Assembly: GCA_903813345.2 (NCBI GenBank)
Contig: CAIIXF020000009.1
Location: forward strand, 15,587,759-15,651,758
DNA: 64,000 nt
Source: Owenia fusiformis
Lineage: Eukaryota > Annelida > Polychaeta > Sabellida > Oweniidae
Direction: 5' to 3'
Shown here: positions 63,800 to 64,000 of the stretch, one piece after another
Numbering within the stretch: the first letter of the stretch is position 1
Layout: each line of letters begins with the position of its first letter
Translations under genes and position numbers: made by a program
Notes under the pieces: generated by a model
What the model was told of the DNA's origin: nothing
Seen by the model: only the letters and a program-made list of their open reading frames with translations
Database searches by the model: none

Positions 63800-64000
63800 G
63801 TATACATTAAAGGGGCAACAAGGCCTGTGGAGAGAAAATTTAAACTTTTTCTGAGCTATCAGGGCAACATTTGGCTTAACGTCTTCTTTGACATAGCTAT
63901 TTTCTTAAAACGTATGGATAAACTATCAATTTTAGCATTAAGAAGCGTAAATTCAGTTCAAAGCTTCATGGCAGGATCCTTGCGAAACTTAAAAACATTT

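Noticed and set aside
1-64000. tRNA, rRNA or other structured RNA genes
   Set aside because: No cloverleaf with A/B boxes or rRNA-like segments were recognised by eye. tRNAscan-SE and Infernal would be decisive.

Overview
The window is animal nuclear DNA. It is AT-rich, its genes are split by long introns with GT..AG borders, it holds degraded non-LTR retrotransposons and many short repeat families, and nothing in it looks prokaryotic. The abundance of elements built from tandem core repeats plus a GGAC/GACGG microsatellite resembles bivalve or other mollusc genomes (pearl-like or Helentron-associated elements). That placement is an inference. The tetraspanin, sphingosine kinase and retroelement families would fit many marine invertebrates.

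Three host genes can be read. (1) The 5' part of a sphingosine kinase gene lies on the minus strand: coding exon 1 at 10837-11239 and exon 2 at 5879-6010. The kinase continues beyond the left edge. (2) A complete tetraspanin gene spans 17496-61914 on the minus strand, about 44 kb. Every intron falls between codons, and the product is about 285 residues with four membrane spans and an eight-cysteine large extracellular loop. One loop segment is encoded by two homologous, phase-compatible exons (38536-38637 and 37501-37596) that look mutually exclusive. (3) Divergently on the plus strand, 87 bp from the tetraspanin ATG, starts a secreted cysteine-containing protein, possibly saposin-like. Its exons are 62002-62071, 63243-63328 and 63704-63799, and it continues past the right edge. 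The gap between the two start codons works as a probable bidirectional promoter, with a CACGTG E-box and an 18-bp perfect palindrome.

Layout: 1-11239 is sphingosine kinase, with introns carrying repeat elements. 11240-17495 is intergenic or UTR sequence with a foldback, a TA-flanked MITE, a possible promoter at 14.1 kb and a small element at 15.45-16.02 kb. 17496-61914 is tetraspanin, whose introns hold at least ten repeat elements, a dead LINE with finger, RT and nuclease-like remnants (about 24.2-27.26 kb), a G-rich array (27.7-29.4 kb), a 51-bp satellite (45.64-48.77 kb) split by a recent 5'-truncated LINE (46679-47740) and several long inverted repeats. 62002-64000 is the third gene.

The most interesting pattern is that at least seven non-autonomous repeat families with different sequences share one blueprint. 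The left end has a small hairpin followed by a short motif. The interior is often a tandem array carrying an AAAATGGC(N)GCC-like motif. Several families have a microsatellite, and the right end is a hairpin whose arm repeats the left motif. Other highlights are the duplicated tetraspanin exon and the CACGTG boxes close to all three gene starts.
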